A DNA stretch of 45,162 bases from Akkermansia sp. (GTDB lineage: Bacteria; Verrucomicrobiota; Verrucomicrobiia; Verrucomicrobiales; Akkermansiaceae). A program made the translations under genes and the position numbers. Of this stretch, positions 24,888-34,900 are shown piece after piece (the stretch's first letter is position 1; every line of letters begins with the position of its first letter). Under the pieces are notes generated by a model. It did no database searches and was not told the origin of the DNA. It was given only the letters and a program-made list of their open reading frames with translations. The stretch lies in contig JAUNRC010000013.1 of the NCBI GenBank assembly GCA_030535875.1, forward strand, positions 1 through 45,162, read 5' to 3'.

Positions 24888-26114
24888 ATGGCTCTGATCG
24901 TACAGAAATACGGTGGCTCCTCTGTGGGCACCATTGACCGCATCCGCAATGTGGCTCGCAGGCTGATTGAAACTCAGCAGGCCGGTAATAAGGTGATGGC
25001 CGTCATCTCGGCCATGAGCGGCATTACCGACAAGCTCATCGGTCTGGCTCATGATGTGATGGACAATCCTCCCGAGCGTGAGTTGGATGTCCTGCTTGCC
25101 ACGGGCGAGCAGCAGTCTATCGCGCTGCTCTGCATGGCCATTACCGACATGGGTTACAAGGCTCGCAGTTTTACCGGTGCTCAGGCCGGCATCTGTACCT
25201 ATGGCTCCCACACGAGAGGCCGCATCGGCTCCATTGAGCCTCGCTTGGTCCTTGAAGCTCTGGAGGAAGGTTACATTGTGGTTTGTGCCGGTTTTCAGGG
25301 CGTGTCGAAAGACGGCACCATCTATACCTTGGGCCGCGGTGGCTCTGACCTTTCCGCTATTGCCATGGCGGCTGCGGTCAAGGCTGACATCTGCCAGATT
25401 TTCACCGATGTGGATGGTGTGTACACCTGCGACCCGCGTGTGGTGAAAGATGCCCGCAAAATCCCTGTGCTTTCCTATGAAGAGATGCTGGAGATGGCCT
25501 CCAGCGGCTCTAAAGTCATGCAGGCCCGCTCCGTCGAGTTCGCTAAGAAGTTCGGCGTGGTGTTTGAAGTCCGCAATTCCATGAACAACAACCCCGGTAC
25601 CATTGTGCAAGAAGAAAACTCAGCTATGGAGAGCCTTGTCGTACGAGGCGTCTCAATCGAACGTAACCAGGCCCGCGTGACGGTGTCCGGTATCACTGCC
25701 CCCGTGGCGTACACCGCCCTCATTCTCTCCGCTCTCTCCAAGGCTGAGATTAATGTGGATATGATAGTGGCCAATACAGCTCATGACGGTCAGGCTCGCC
25801 AGTCCTTCACCATGAACATGAGTGACCTCGGTGCGGCGCAGGCTGCCCTCAAGCCCGTGCTGCCCGCTCTCGGCGAGAAGGCACGTCTGGAGACGGAGGC
25901 AGGTCTGGCTAAGCTTTCGGTTGTGGGTGTGGGCATGCGCTCTCACTCCGGTGTGGCCGCTACGGTGTTCCAGTCTCTGGCCGATGCCGGCATTCAGACC
26001 GGTATGATTGCCACCTCCGAGATTCGCATCACCACGACGGTTGAGGCCGGTGACATTGAGCAGGCTGCTCGTGTGGTACATGCTGCTTTCAATCTCGATC
26101 AGGTAATAGCCTGA
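24888..26114 (+). CDS. lysC: Aspartokinase
   Basis: 408 residues, the monofunctional type with two C-terminal ACT domains. It phosphorylates aspartate as the first step to lysine, threonine and methionine. Motifs: N-terminal VQKYGGSSVGT, LLATGEQQS, LGRGGSDLSA and FTDVDGVYTCDPR. The ACT part includes NVDMIVANT and VVGVGMRSHSGVA. It is co-transcribed with hom and probably feedback-controlled through the ACT domains; its ligand cannot be read from sequence. Confidence 0.95.
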   Translation: MALIVQKYGGSSVGTIDRIRNVARRLIETQQAGNKVMAVISAMSGITDKLIGLAHDVMDNPPERELDVLLATGEQQSIALLCMAITDMGYKARSFTGAQAGICTYGSHTRGRIGSIEPRLVLEALEEGYIVVCAGFQGVSKDGTIYTLGRGGSDLSAIAMAAAVKADICQIFTDVDGVYTCDPRVVKDARKIPVLSYEEMLEMASSGSKVMQARSVEFAKKFGVVFEVRNSMNNNPGTIVQEENSAMESLVVRGVSIERNQARVTVSGITAPVAYTALILSALSKAEINVDMIVANTAHDGQARQSFTMNMSDLGAAQAALKPVLPALGEKARLETEAGLAKLSVVGVGMRSHSGVAATVFQSLADAGIQTGMIATSEIRITTTVEAGDIEQAARVVHAAFNLDQVIA

Positions 26115-26142
26115 TTTCGGTCAAAAACAGCCAGAGTAGATA

Positions 26143-27789
26143 ATGGAGCCGAACTCACCCGAGCCGTCCCCCGTAGCGGAGCCCGGCGAAGAAGAACTCG
26201 AGTTCAAACCGGTAGTGAAGTATACAGCTATCGGTTTGGCTGTTGCTGCGCTGTTGGGGATAGAGTATGCTACCTACCGGGTGGGGGTCAGCCACGGCTT
26301 CACGGACGGCGTGAACTCCGGTGTGGTGAGCGAAGAGGTCAACAATGCCGCAGTAGAAAATCTGACGCACTTCATGCAGGTGGCCACAGCCGATGAGGCT
26401 ACGCTGATTAAGGCTGTGGAAGATCGGGCTAACAGCTTGGCTTGGATTAAAAATCCCGACATCCGTCGCGAAGCCGAGTGGACTCTCGCCGTGGCGCTCA
26501 TGAACCGCAACCGCATATCCGATGCCGGTGCCATGCTCAAGGAGCTCTTCTCCGGTGAGGCGGACTCCGCCGTATGGGCTCATCGTGCGCTTATCACAGC
26601 TCGTGGAATGGCCTCTGCGGGGCATGCTAAGGCTGCCGGCAGTTATTACCGCTTCGCTATCCGTTCGTTCAGGAAGCTCGGCCATACCGATAAACAGGTG
26701 GAGGCTTGCTCCGAATTGGCGGAATATGTGGCCGCCTCAACGGAGGGCGGTGAGGCTCAACTCAATATTCTGAAAGAACTCTATGCTGATGTGGAGAAAA
26801 TCGGTGAGCCCGCTCGCCTGCTGAAGTCCACCCTTATGGCCTACATGGGCCGACTGTACCGTATGATGGGGCAGGAGGCGCAGGCTCTGGCCTGCTTTGA
26901 AAAGGCACTGGAGGGAGCTGATTTGGATAAGGTGCCGGGCTTGGCCGGAGCTGCCGTTACCATGGGCTCAGCCTTGCTTGAAAAAGGCGACTCCGCTCGC
27001 GCAGCAAAGTTGTTGCGTGATGGTGTGAACCGTTTGGGTGAGCACCCCGGGGATGCCTCGTTCCTTGCCTCAGCTCTGCGGGACCTTGCACGTATAGAGA
27101 TGGATAACGGCTCGGCGGAAAATGCTTTGGCCCTCCTTTACCGTGCCGAGGGAGCCGCAATGGGGCGAATTGATGACAATAGTTCCTATTGGCTGTGCCT
27201 GTATGACCAGCGTGGCTGGGTCAACCTTACGGCAGGCTCATACCAGCTCGCTATGTCTGACTTCAATAAGGCTTTGGTCGACAGACCGGTTGCAGAGGCT
27301 CTTCGTGCACAACCCCTCGAAGGTGCCGGTCGTTGCTGCATCGCTCTCGGTGACGTGCAGAAAGCTGAGGCATACTTGCAACAGGCTTTGACTCTGCGTG
27401 AAAAACATTATAGCAGCGACAAGGCGGTGATGGGGCGTGTGTGCCTGTTGTTGGGGCAGGCCTGTGACCAGTCGGGCAAGACTGCCGAGGCTGCCGAATA
27501 TTATGGTCGAGCCGTTGAGATGTTGCCGGATGAGCAGGGAGAAACCTCTGATCGTTTTCATGCCATGCTGAGCCGCGCCTATGCGCTCTCGCAGCTCAAG
27601 GATTGGAATGCTGCCATTCAGGTGTGGGGTGCCCTCCGCTCCTATGTGGCGAAGGGGAGTTCACGTGCTCGAGAAGTGGCCGAACAGTTTGCTCATTGTG
27701 AGCGAAACGGTGCACATCTGCCGGAGGATGTTGATGAGGAAGAGGCCGCCGGTAATCCGTCTGATGAACAGTCGGAATCTCAGTCCTGA
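26143..27789 (+). CDS. Membrane-anchored TPR-repeat protein, paralogue of next gene
   Basis: 548 residues. A short acidic N-terminus is followed by one transmembrane segment (about 27-46), so most of the chain lies on the periplasmic side. The rest is helical repeats of TPR type (for example AQALACFEKALEGADL, KAEAYLQQALTLREKHY and AAEYYGRAVEMLPDE). The segment LAWIKNPDIRREAEW (99-113) matches LGWVKNADTRRQFRW in the next protein, so the two are paralogues. It follows lysC by 28 bp and precedes its paralogue by 26 bp. It is probably a scaffold in the envelope. Confidence 0.78.
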   Translation: MEPNSPEPSPVAEPGEEELEFKPVVKYTAIGLAVAALLGIEYATYRVGVSHGFTDGVNSGVVSEEVNNAAVENLTHFMQVATADEATLIKAVEDRANSLAWIKNPDIRREAEWTLAVALMNRNRISDAGAMLKELFSGEADSAVWAHRALITARGMASAGHAKAAGSYYRFAIRSFRKLGHTDKQVEACSELAEYVAASTEGGEAQLNILKELYADVEKIGEPARLLKSTLMAYMGRLYRMMGQEAQALACFEKALEGADLDKVPGLAGAAVTMGSALLEKGDSARAAKLLRDGVNRLGEHPGDASFLASALRDLARIEMDNGSAENALALLYRAEGAAMGRIDDNSSYWLCLYDQRGWVNLTAGSYQLAMSDFNKALVDRPVAEALRAQPLEGAGRCCIALGDVQKAEAYLQQALTLREKHYSSDKAVMGRVCLLLGQACDQSGKTAEAAEYYGRAVEMLPDEQGETSDRFHAMLSRAYALSQLKDWNAAIQVWGALRSYVAKGSSRAREVAEQFAHCERNGAHLPEDVDEEEAAGNPSDEQSESQS

Positions 27790-27815
27790 TTTTATTTCAC
27801 CCTGTTACCTGTCTC

Positions 27816-29456
27816 ATGTACCGCCGTTACAGACCCAAGCGTAAAAACAACAGCCATGTACTGCCGTTGGCTGCTGTCGGCCTGACGGCTGCCGCACTCC
27901 TGATTTGGGGGCTTTTTGCCAAGGGGGAGGACATTATCCGTTTCTTTAAGGGCGAGACAATCGTCGTGCATGACAATTCCGAGGCGAATGACAATCTGGA
28001 GCGTCTGCTGGCTGACCTTTCCGGTGACAAGGCCGGCTTGTTGGAACTGGCTGAGGACTCGAAAGCACGTCTGGGCTGGGTGAAGAATGCCGACACCCGT
28101 CGTCAGTTCCGATGGTTCCTGATGTGCCGTCTGATGGATAAGGGGCTGTGGGATGAAGCCGTGCGTATCTTACCCGAGGTGGAGGTATTGGCGCCCGTGG
28201 AGGGGCTGGACAGACTGGCTGCCGCGGCTTTGGAGCATGAGGATTTCGACCTTCAGCTCCGTTTGGACCGTCAGTTGCAGGAAAAGGTCATCAATATGCC
28301 GACGGCTACCCCCTTGCTCCTGCGCTCTATTCGTCGCTCGGCGCAGACCTATATCCGCATGCATAAGAATGATGAGGCGGTGAAGGTTATTTCCCGACTG
28401 GAGATGGCATCCGTTCTGGCTCGTTTATCCGATCCGGTCTTGGCAGCCGAGGCGGCAGACCTGCAAATGATTCGTGCGGAAGTGGGCGGGGTGAAGGAAC
28501 ATGGCCTCCAAATGGTGCGCAATATTCTTGAGGCTGCTAAATGGCCATCATGTCCGGCAACTGCCAAGCTCATGCTCGAAGAAGTCTCGAACACCCTGCG
28601 TGATAACCCTAACCTCAGTCATGAGGCATTGAAGGATGTTGAGGCTAAGTTGCTGCGCTGTAGGGATGCCATGTTGACATATCCTGACCGTGAGCACAAA
28701 TTACCCCTTTGCTATACGATGCTCGGGGAGTTGCGCTACCGCTTGGAGGATTTCGACGGTTGTGCACAAGCTCTTACTTTGGCCGGAGCCTTTGCGGAGG
28801 GCTACGGGGTGATGACACCGGAACTGCAGTTGCGGCATTGTCGGTTGCGTTCGCGTGCCAATGAGGCTAGAGGGGCTGTGGCGGATGCAATGCAGGATTA
28901 TCGTCAGTTGCTGGAGCTGGAGAAGGATAATCGTGAGATTTTCCGTTGCATCAACTTTCTGGCGCAACATGCCGAGGGTGCAGAAAAAGTGGCTCAGCTC
29001 ACTCGCTGTTGGGATATGATAACGGCCGACCCCACCATCGCGGAGGGGTGTAAACTGAGTAAGTCTGACATTGCCCGCCAAGTGGCTGATTATTACGTGG
29101 AACAGAAGGACTACACTCATGCCATTAAGTGGGTGACGGAAAGCATGGAGCTGGCAAAAGCCGCTTATCCTGACCTTACGGACGGCAGGTTCCTGCGTGC
29201 TAAAGTCGAGTTGGCCCTCGTGGAACGCAAGACCGGTAAGAATGATTGGGGGGCTGTTATTCACCTGCGCGATGTGGTTCGTGCCATCGAAAGTATGAGC
29301 AAGGAGGAGCGAGCCCGACTCGATGAGGCCGACTCCAAATTGTACCGCCATGCCGTGCGTGAGTTCTCCCGTACTTACCTCTTCACCGGTGATCGCGATA
29401 TCGCCAAACAAGTTATCCGCAAAATTAAGGAATCGTTGCCTGATAAGGTGCGCTGA
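27816..29456 (+). CDS. Membrane-anchored TPR-like protein, paralogue of previous gene
   Basis: 546 residues. A basic N-terminus (YRRYRPKRKNN) and one transmembrane helix (about 15-35) put the large helical domain outside the membrane. LGWVKNADTRRQFRW (86-100) aligns with the same site in the preceding protein. Helical repeats are more diverged than there; the clearest are in the C-terminal third (DYTHAIKWVTESMELAKAAY). murJ starts 8 bp after the stop, suggesting translational coupling and a possible link to cell-wall synthesis. Confidence 0.75.
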   Translation: MYRRYRPKRKNNSHVLPLAAVGLTAAALLIWGLFAKGEDIIRFFKGETIVVHDNSEANDNLERLLADLSGDKAGLLELAEDSKARLGWVKNADTRRQFRWFLMCRLMDKGLWDEAVRILPEVEVLAPVEGLDRLAAAALEHEDFDLQLRLDRQLQEKVINMPTATPLLLRSIRRSAQTYIRMHKNDEAVKVISRLEMASVLARLSDPVLAAEAADLQMIRAEVGGVKEHGLQMVRNILEAAKWPSCPATAKLMLEEVSNTLRDNPNLSHEALKDVEAKLLRCRDAMLTYPDREHKLPLCYTMLGELRYRLEDFDGCAQALTLAGAFAEGYGVMTPELQLRHCRLRSRANEARGAVADAMQDYRQLLELEKDNREIFRCINFLAQHAEGAEKVAQLTRCWDMITADPTIAEGCKLSKSDIARQVADYYVEQKDYTHAIKWVTESMELAKAAYPDLTDGRFLRAKVELALVERKTGKNDWGAVIHLRDVVRAIESMSKEERARLDEADSKLYRHAVREFSRTYLFTGDRDIAKQVIRKIKESLPDKVR

Positions 29457-29464
29457 CCCTGCTC

Positions 29465-31318
29465 ATGTCTTCCCTGCATAAAAAAAGTCTCATAGCCACG
29501 GCCGCTATTTTCTGTTGCCGTTTCACCGGGCTGCTTCGTGAGGTAGTCTACACCGCACTTTTCGGTGCCACCGGTGCGCTCGATGCCTTCCTTACCGCTT
29601 TTCGTGTACCCAATATGCTACGCGATATGTTTGCCGAGGGCGCTCTTTCGCAGAGCTTCACGAGTGTCATGAGCAAGGTGGAGAAGCAGGAAGGACCCAC
29701 TGCCGCCTGGGGACTGGCCTCTCAGGTGGTCTCGCAGCTTATTTCGCTCATGCTTTGCATTGTCGCCATCGGCGTGTTGCTCTCGGGATTGTTCATGCAG
29801 ATGCTTTATCCCGAGCGCGCTGTGCTCCGCTGGGAGTGTGCTGCTCCGGCGGCCGCTCCGGCTCAGGTGGTGACGGCTGTGTATAAAGGCAGCGAGGAAG
29901 ATGTCGACGGACGCACTCACGCGATTTTTGAATTTCCCGCTCCTTTGCAGAACCTGACTCCGCAGAGTGTCGTGCGGCTCGATAGTGTGCAGAAACTCAG
30001 TCCCGGGCAGACTGTCCGCCTGAGCACCACCCGCTCATCGGATTCGCTGTATGTGGAGCAGCAGGATTTTATCGGAATGGCGGCTGACCTCTGCCGCATC
30101 ATGTGGCCGTTTATCCTTCTGGCCTCTCTTTCGGCTCTCAGTATGGGGGCGCTCAATGTGTTCGGCATATTCGGGCTGCCCAATCTTGCCAGTGCCGCAT
30201 TCAATCTCACCACCGTGGTTTTCGGTTGTTTGATAGGTTGGCTGATAGACCCCGCATTCGGCCCGAAAGCCTTGTACGGTTTTGCCGTTGCCGTGGTGCT
30301 TGGTGGTGCCGCTCAGGTGCTCGTACAGGTTCCCGCCCTGCGTCGCAAGGGGTATCGCCCACGGTGGAACTTCGGTTTGCGTCTGCAGGCCGGTAAGCTC
30401 CTTTTTACCGACCCTGCCGCTCGCAGAGTGTGGTTGCTCATGGTTCCCGGGGTAATCGCCGCCGGTATCACCCAGACCAACATTTTTATCAATACTTCCT
30501 TTGCTCTTTATCTTCCCGGCGGTTCCGTCACGGCGCTTTCCGGTGCCTTCCACCTTTGGCAGTTGCCGGTGGCGCTCTTCGGTGTGGCTGTGGGAATGGT
30601 CGTTCTTCCCGGTGTTTCGCGCATGAGCTTGGAGCAGGGCGGGGATAGCGGTCGGAACATTGCCGGACATCTTGCTCAGGCGATGCGATTTGTGGCCTTC
30701 TTTGCCGTGCCCTCTGCTGTGGTGCTCGGGTTGTGGGGGCAGGAAATCGTCAGCATATTCTTCCAGCGCGGACGTTTCGATGCCTCGGCCTCGAGTCTGA
30801 CCGGGCAAGTGTTGAGCGCCTATTGTTACGGTCTGTTGGGCTATGCCGGCATGAAAGTTTTACAGCCCGTGTTCCTGGCCTTGGAAAAACCTTGGGCTCC
30901 GGCTTGTCTGGCGCTGGTGGCAGCTACGATATCGGTTGTGCTCAACTACTGCTTTGTGCATGTTTTCCGATTTGAATCTGCTGCATGGCTTGCTCTTACC
31001 ACCTCTGTGGTGACTACCTTGAATTTCCTTTTTTACTTTTTCTACCTGCGGCGGCTTCTCGGTACCATGGAAGTACGCATCCTCCTGCCGGGTTTCCTGC
31101 GTATATTGGCGGCCGGTGTTGTTCTCGGGATTATATGCTGGCAGGTACGAGGGCTGTTTTTTACCGATTTCCTCTATTGGGATTTCCTGCCGCGGCTGGT
31201 AACACTTGCCGTAGCTGGTGCCATTGTCGGTGGTATTTATCTGGCCGCGTGTTTCCTTTTCCGAGTGCCGGAGTTGGAGGCCTTCGCCAATCGTTTCCTG
31301 AAGAAGCGTCGTAAGTGA
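29465..31318 (+). CDS. murJ: Lipid II flippase MurJ with an extra periplasmic insert
   Basis: 617 residues, about 100 longer than usual. MurJ moves lipid II across the inner membrane for peptidoglycan synthesis. The N-terminal charged residues known to matter in MurJ are present: R19, R25, D40, R53 and E58 (in MLRDMFAEGALSQSF). Many hydrophobic helices follow. Between helix 3 (ending near 112) and helix 4 (starting near 207) there are about 90 residues instead of ~20; they look beta-rich and should face the periplasm. It is the last gene of the hom operon. Only a weak hairpin (CGATA/TATCG) follows. Confidence 0.92.
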   Translation: MSSLHKKSLIATAAIFCCRFTGLLREVVYTALFGATGALDAFLTAFRVPNMLRDMFAEGALSQSFTSVMSKVEKQEGPTAAWGLASQVVSQLISLMLCIVAIGVLLSGLFMQMLYPERAVLRWECAAPAAAPAQVVTAVYKGSEEDVDGRTHAIFEFPAPLQNLTPQSVVRLDSVQKLSPGQTVRLSTTRSSDSLYVEQQDFIGMAADLCRIMWPFILLASLSALSMGALNVFGIFGLPNLASAAFNLTTVVFGCLIGWLIDPAFGPKALYGFAVAVVLGGAAQVLVQVPALRRKGYRPRWNFGLRLQAGKLLFTDPAARRVWLLMVPGVIAAGITQTNIFINTSFALYLPGGSVTALSGAFHLWQLPVALFGVAVGMVVLPGVSRMSLEQGGDSGRNIAGHLAQAMRFVAFFAVPSAVVLGLWGQEIVSIFFQRGRFDASASSLTGQVLSAYCYGLLGYAGMKVLQPVFLALEKPWAPACLALVAATISVVLNYCFVHVFRFESAAWLALTTSVVTTLNFLFYFFYLRRLLGTMEVRILLPGFLRILAAGVVLGIICWQVRGLFFTDFLYWDFLPRLVTLAVAGAIVGGIYLAACFLFRVPELEAFANRFLKKRRK

Positions 31319-31391
31319 TGGAGCTCTCTCGATATTTTACTATCGGTGGCACCTTTCATGTGAAAATAAACTTCATAAGGGAACTTCACCC

Positions 31392-31420
31392 TTGACATGC
31401 CTCTTTAACGGTGGTATAAA
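31392..31420 (+). promoter_or_regulatory. Promoter of nuoA
   Basis: Perfect TTGACA (31392-31397), 17-bp spacer, TATAAA (31415-31420), 14 bp to the ATG at 31435. Confidence 0.8.
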
Positions 31421-31434
31421 AAGTGCGTTAAGCC

Positions 31435-31827
31435 ATGCTTCAGGAATATTTATCAGCGTTCATTCAGTTAGTGGCCGGTTTCGGATTTGCCGGTCTGATT
31501 ATCGTGCTCAGCGTGATTTTCGGTCGTCGTGCGAAGTTGCAGCCTGCACAGGATGTACCTTATGAGTGCGGTAACGTGCCTGAGGGTGACGGTGCTCCGT
31601 CGTTCTTCTCGATTAAGTATTATATTGTAGCCATACTGTTCCTTGTGTTCGATTTGGAGGTGGTCTTTTTGTACCCGTGGGCTCTTGGCTTTAAGGAGTA
31701 CGTTCTGACGAACGGTGCTGCTTTTGCCTCGATGACTGTATTCATTGCCGTGCTGATGTTTGCGTACCTGTATGCCGTGGGCAAGGGCGTGATTGTATGG
31801 CACCGCAACCCGGCTGCTCGCCGCTGA
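31435..31827 (+). CDS. nuoA: NADH-quinone oxidoreductase subunit A
   Basis: 130 residues with three transmembrane helices, as expected. NuoA is a membrane subunit of complex I near the quinone site. Diagnostic segments are VPYECGNVPEG in the first loop and FFSIKYYIVAILFLVFDLE followed by LYPWA. It has its own strong promoter and terminator and is followed by metH, so it is not at the head of a nuo operon here; the other subunits must be encoded elsewhere. Confidence 0.94.
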   Translation: MLQEYLSAFIQLVAGFGFAGLIIVLSVIFGRRAKLQPAQDVPYECGNVPEGDGAPSFFSIKYYIVAILFLVFDLEVVFLYPWALGFKEYVLTNGAAFASMTVFIAVLMFAYLYAVGKGVIVWHRNPAARR

Positions 31828-31858
31828 GCTGAGAGCCGGTGAACTGACAACAATTTTG

Positions 31859-31893
31859 CGGGCGGTGCCGTAGAGGGTTCCGCCCGTTTTTTT
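31859..31893 (+). terminator. Terminator of nuoA
   Basis: CGGGCGG (31859-31865) pairs with CCGCCCG (31880-31886), followed by seven T. It is a strong intrinsic terminator only 9 bp before the metH start. Confidence 0.88.
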
Positions 31894-31901
31894 AATTCGA
31901 T

Positions 31902-34900
31902 ATGACCATGACTGATTCGATGAATGCTGCTGCTCGCCGAGCTTGGTTGCAGGAGACTATTCGCCGTCGCATACTGATGCTGGACGGCGGGCAGGGGACG
32001 ATGATTCAGAAGCACGGCTTGCAGGAGGATGATTACCGCGGGGAGCGATTTGCCGACCGCTCTCTTTATCCGCAGGACCTGCGCAATAATAATGATGTAC
32101 TGGTGCTGACGCGGCCGGACATCATTCGCGATATGTGTGAGCAATATCTGGCGGCGGGCTCTGACATCATCAGCACTTGCACCTTCTCGGCAACGAGTAT
32201 CGGGCAGCACGAGTTCTTTCACTCCGGTGCCGGGGAGAGCAAGCATAATCAATCATATTATGAAGAAGTGCTGGCGGATGAGGCTTTGGCAGCGCTGGTA
32301 CGGGAGATGAACTTAGCAGCCTGTGCCATTGCCCGCAGCGCGGCAGATGCCGCCGCCCTTGCTGATGGTCGTCCTCGTTTGGTGGCCGGTTCTATCGGGC
32401 CGATGGCTGTAACATGTTCACTTTCGCCTGATGTGAATGACCCCGGCTTCCGTGCGGTAAACTTTGACCAGTTGCGCCGAGCTTACCGTGAGCAGCTTAT
32501 TGCGCTGGTTGAGGGCGGGGTGGATGTGTTGCTGCTGGAGACGATTTTCGACACGCTGAATGCCAAGGCTTGTCTGTATGCCATTGCTGAGCTTCGCGAA
32601 GAACAGGAACTGCCGCCGGTGATGATCAGCTTTACCATCACCGACCGCGCAGGTCGTACTCTGAGCGGACAGACGGTCGAGGCCTTTTGGAACTCCGTTC
32701 GCCACGCAGAGCCTCTGAGTGTGGGGATTAACTGTGCGCTCGGGGCTGACCTCATGTTACCCTTTGCTCAGGAGCTTTCGCGCTTGGCGGATTGTGCCGT
32801 CAGCATGTACCCGAATGCCGGCTTGCCCGACCCGCTCAGCCCGAGCGGATATGCTCACAGCGCCGAGCACATGGCTGGTATATTGCGAACGTATGCAGAG
32901 CAGGGATTGCTCAATTTTGTGGGCGGTTGCTGTGGGACGACCCCGGAGTATATTGCTGCCATTCGAGAGGTCGTTCAGGGTTATGCACCCCGCGCCATCC
33001 CCGTGCGAGAGCCGGAGGATACTCTGCGCCTGAGTGGGTTGGAGCCCTGCAACCATAGTCGTGCAGATGGCCTGTTGTTCATTGGTGAGCGCTGTAATGT
33101 AGCCGGCTCGCCAAAGTTCGCTCGCCTTATCCGTGAGGGGCAATATGAGGAGGCGCTGGAGATTGCGCGCGCTCAGGTGCAAAAGGGAGCTCGTGTGCTG
33201 GATTTCTGCTTTGATGACGGCATGATTGACGGACCGTCGGCCATGCGACGTTTCCTGAATCTCGTTGCGGCGGAGCCTGATATCGCTCGTGTGCCCTGCA
33301 TGATTGATTCTTCCAAGTGGGAGGTGATAGAGGCCGGTTTGCAGTGCGTGCAGGGTAAGGCCATCGTGAACTCCATTTCGTTGAAAAATGGTGAAGATGA
33401 GTTCCTGCACCATGCTCGGATTATCCGCCGTTTCGGGGCTGCCGTTGTCGTGATGGGATTTGACGAAAACGGGCAAGCCAGTGGTTATGAAGACCGTGTG
33501 GCGATTGCTCACCGGGCATACGAGCTGCTGGTGAACCGTATCGGTTTCCCTGCTGCTGACATTATTTTTGACCCGAATGTTCTTACTGTCGGTACCGGCC
33601 TGCCTGAGCACGCCGAGCTGGCCCTTAATTTCTTCCGAGCCTCTGCCGAAATCCGCCGTTGTCACCCCTTCTGTCACATTTCCGGCGGTATTTCCAATGT
33701 GAGTTTTGCATTCCGTGGTAATAACCCGGTGCGCGAGGCTATGCACAGTGCCTTCCTGCACCATTCCGGCTGTGATCTCTGCATTGTCAATGCCGCCTTG
33801 ATGACCCCTTACGAGACGCTCCCGGCACACCGTCGTAAGTTGGTGGAAGATGTGTTGCTCAATCGCAGTGACGATGCGACAGAATGCCTGATAGCCTATG
33901 CTCAGGAACTTGCGGAGGCCAAGGCGGTACTCAAGGCCGCCGGAGCCGGCACACCTGCGTCGAGCGTGTCAAAACCGGCCGATTGGCGAACGCTCAGCGT
34001 GCCGGAACGTCTGGCACATGCCTTGGTAAACGGCGTGACCGAGTATATCGAGGCCGATACTCGTGAGGCATTGCAGCAGTGCGGTAGCCCGCTTGCTGTT
34101 ATTGAAGGTCCGTTGATGGACGGTATGAAGCAGGTAGGCGAACTGTTCGGCTCCGGTAAGATGTTTCTGCCGCAAGTTGTGAAGAGCGCCCGCGTGATGA
34201 AACAGAGCGTGGCCGTGCTTACCCCCCTGTTGGAGAGTGCATTTGCCGGACAATCGTCAGCCGCTACCGTGGTGCTGGCAACTGTGAAAGGCGATGTGCA
34301 TGACATCGGTAAGAATATCGTGAGCGTGGTATTGGCTTGCAACGGGTTCCGCGTGGTGGACCTGGGAGTGATGGTGCCCTGCGACGATATTGTGGCAGCC
34401 GTGCAGCGTGAAGGTGCTCAGTTGGTGGCGCTCAGCGGGCTTATCACCCCTTCATTGGATGAAATGGCTCATGTGGCCGCGGCCTTGCAGTCTGCCGGTT
34501 TGCGCGTCCCCTTGTTGGTGGGTGGTGCTACAACCGGTCCCTTGCATACCGCGCTGAAACTTGCTCCGCATTACCCTGACGGTGTCGTGCTGCAAACGGC
34601 CGATGCCTCGACCATCGTTCCCGTGGCGAATGCCCTTTGCAGCGCCGGTCGCGAGACTTACATAGCAGAGCGGAAGGCTGAGCAGGCACGCCTGTGTGCT
34701 GAATATGAGCAGAAAAACATTCCTTTGCTGACCTTGGAGGAGGCTCGCGCCCGTGCTCCGAAATGGACGGATTCTCAGCCCGTTCCGCAGCGAACCGGCG
34801 TGTTTACTCTGGGAGTGCCCCTTGGTTGTGCCTGTCATACTCCGCAGCCTGATTTTCCTTTGAGCTGGCAGCAATTGACGGCTGCGGCCGATTGGAATAT

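Noticed and set aside
24516..25610. Antisense frame opposite hom and lysC
   Set aside because: It spans two clear genes and the intergenic gap, with no plausible product.
31828..31902. Riboswitch controlling metH
   Set aside because: The space is filled by the nuoA terminator, and only 8 nt remain before the metH start.
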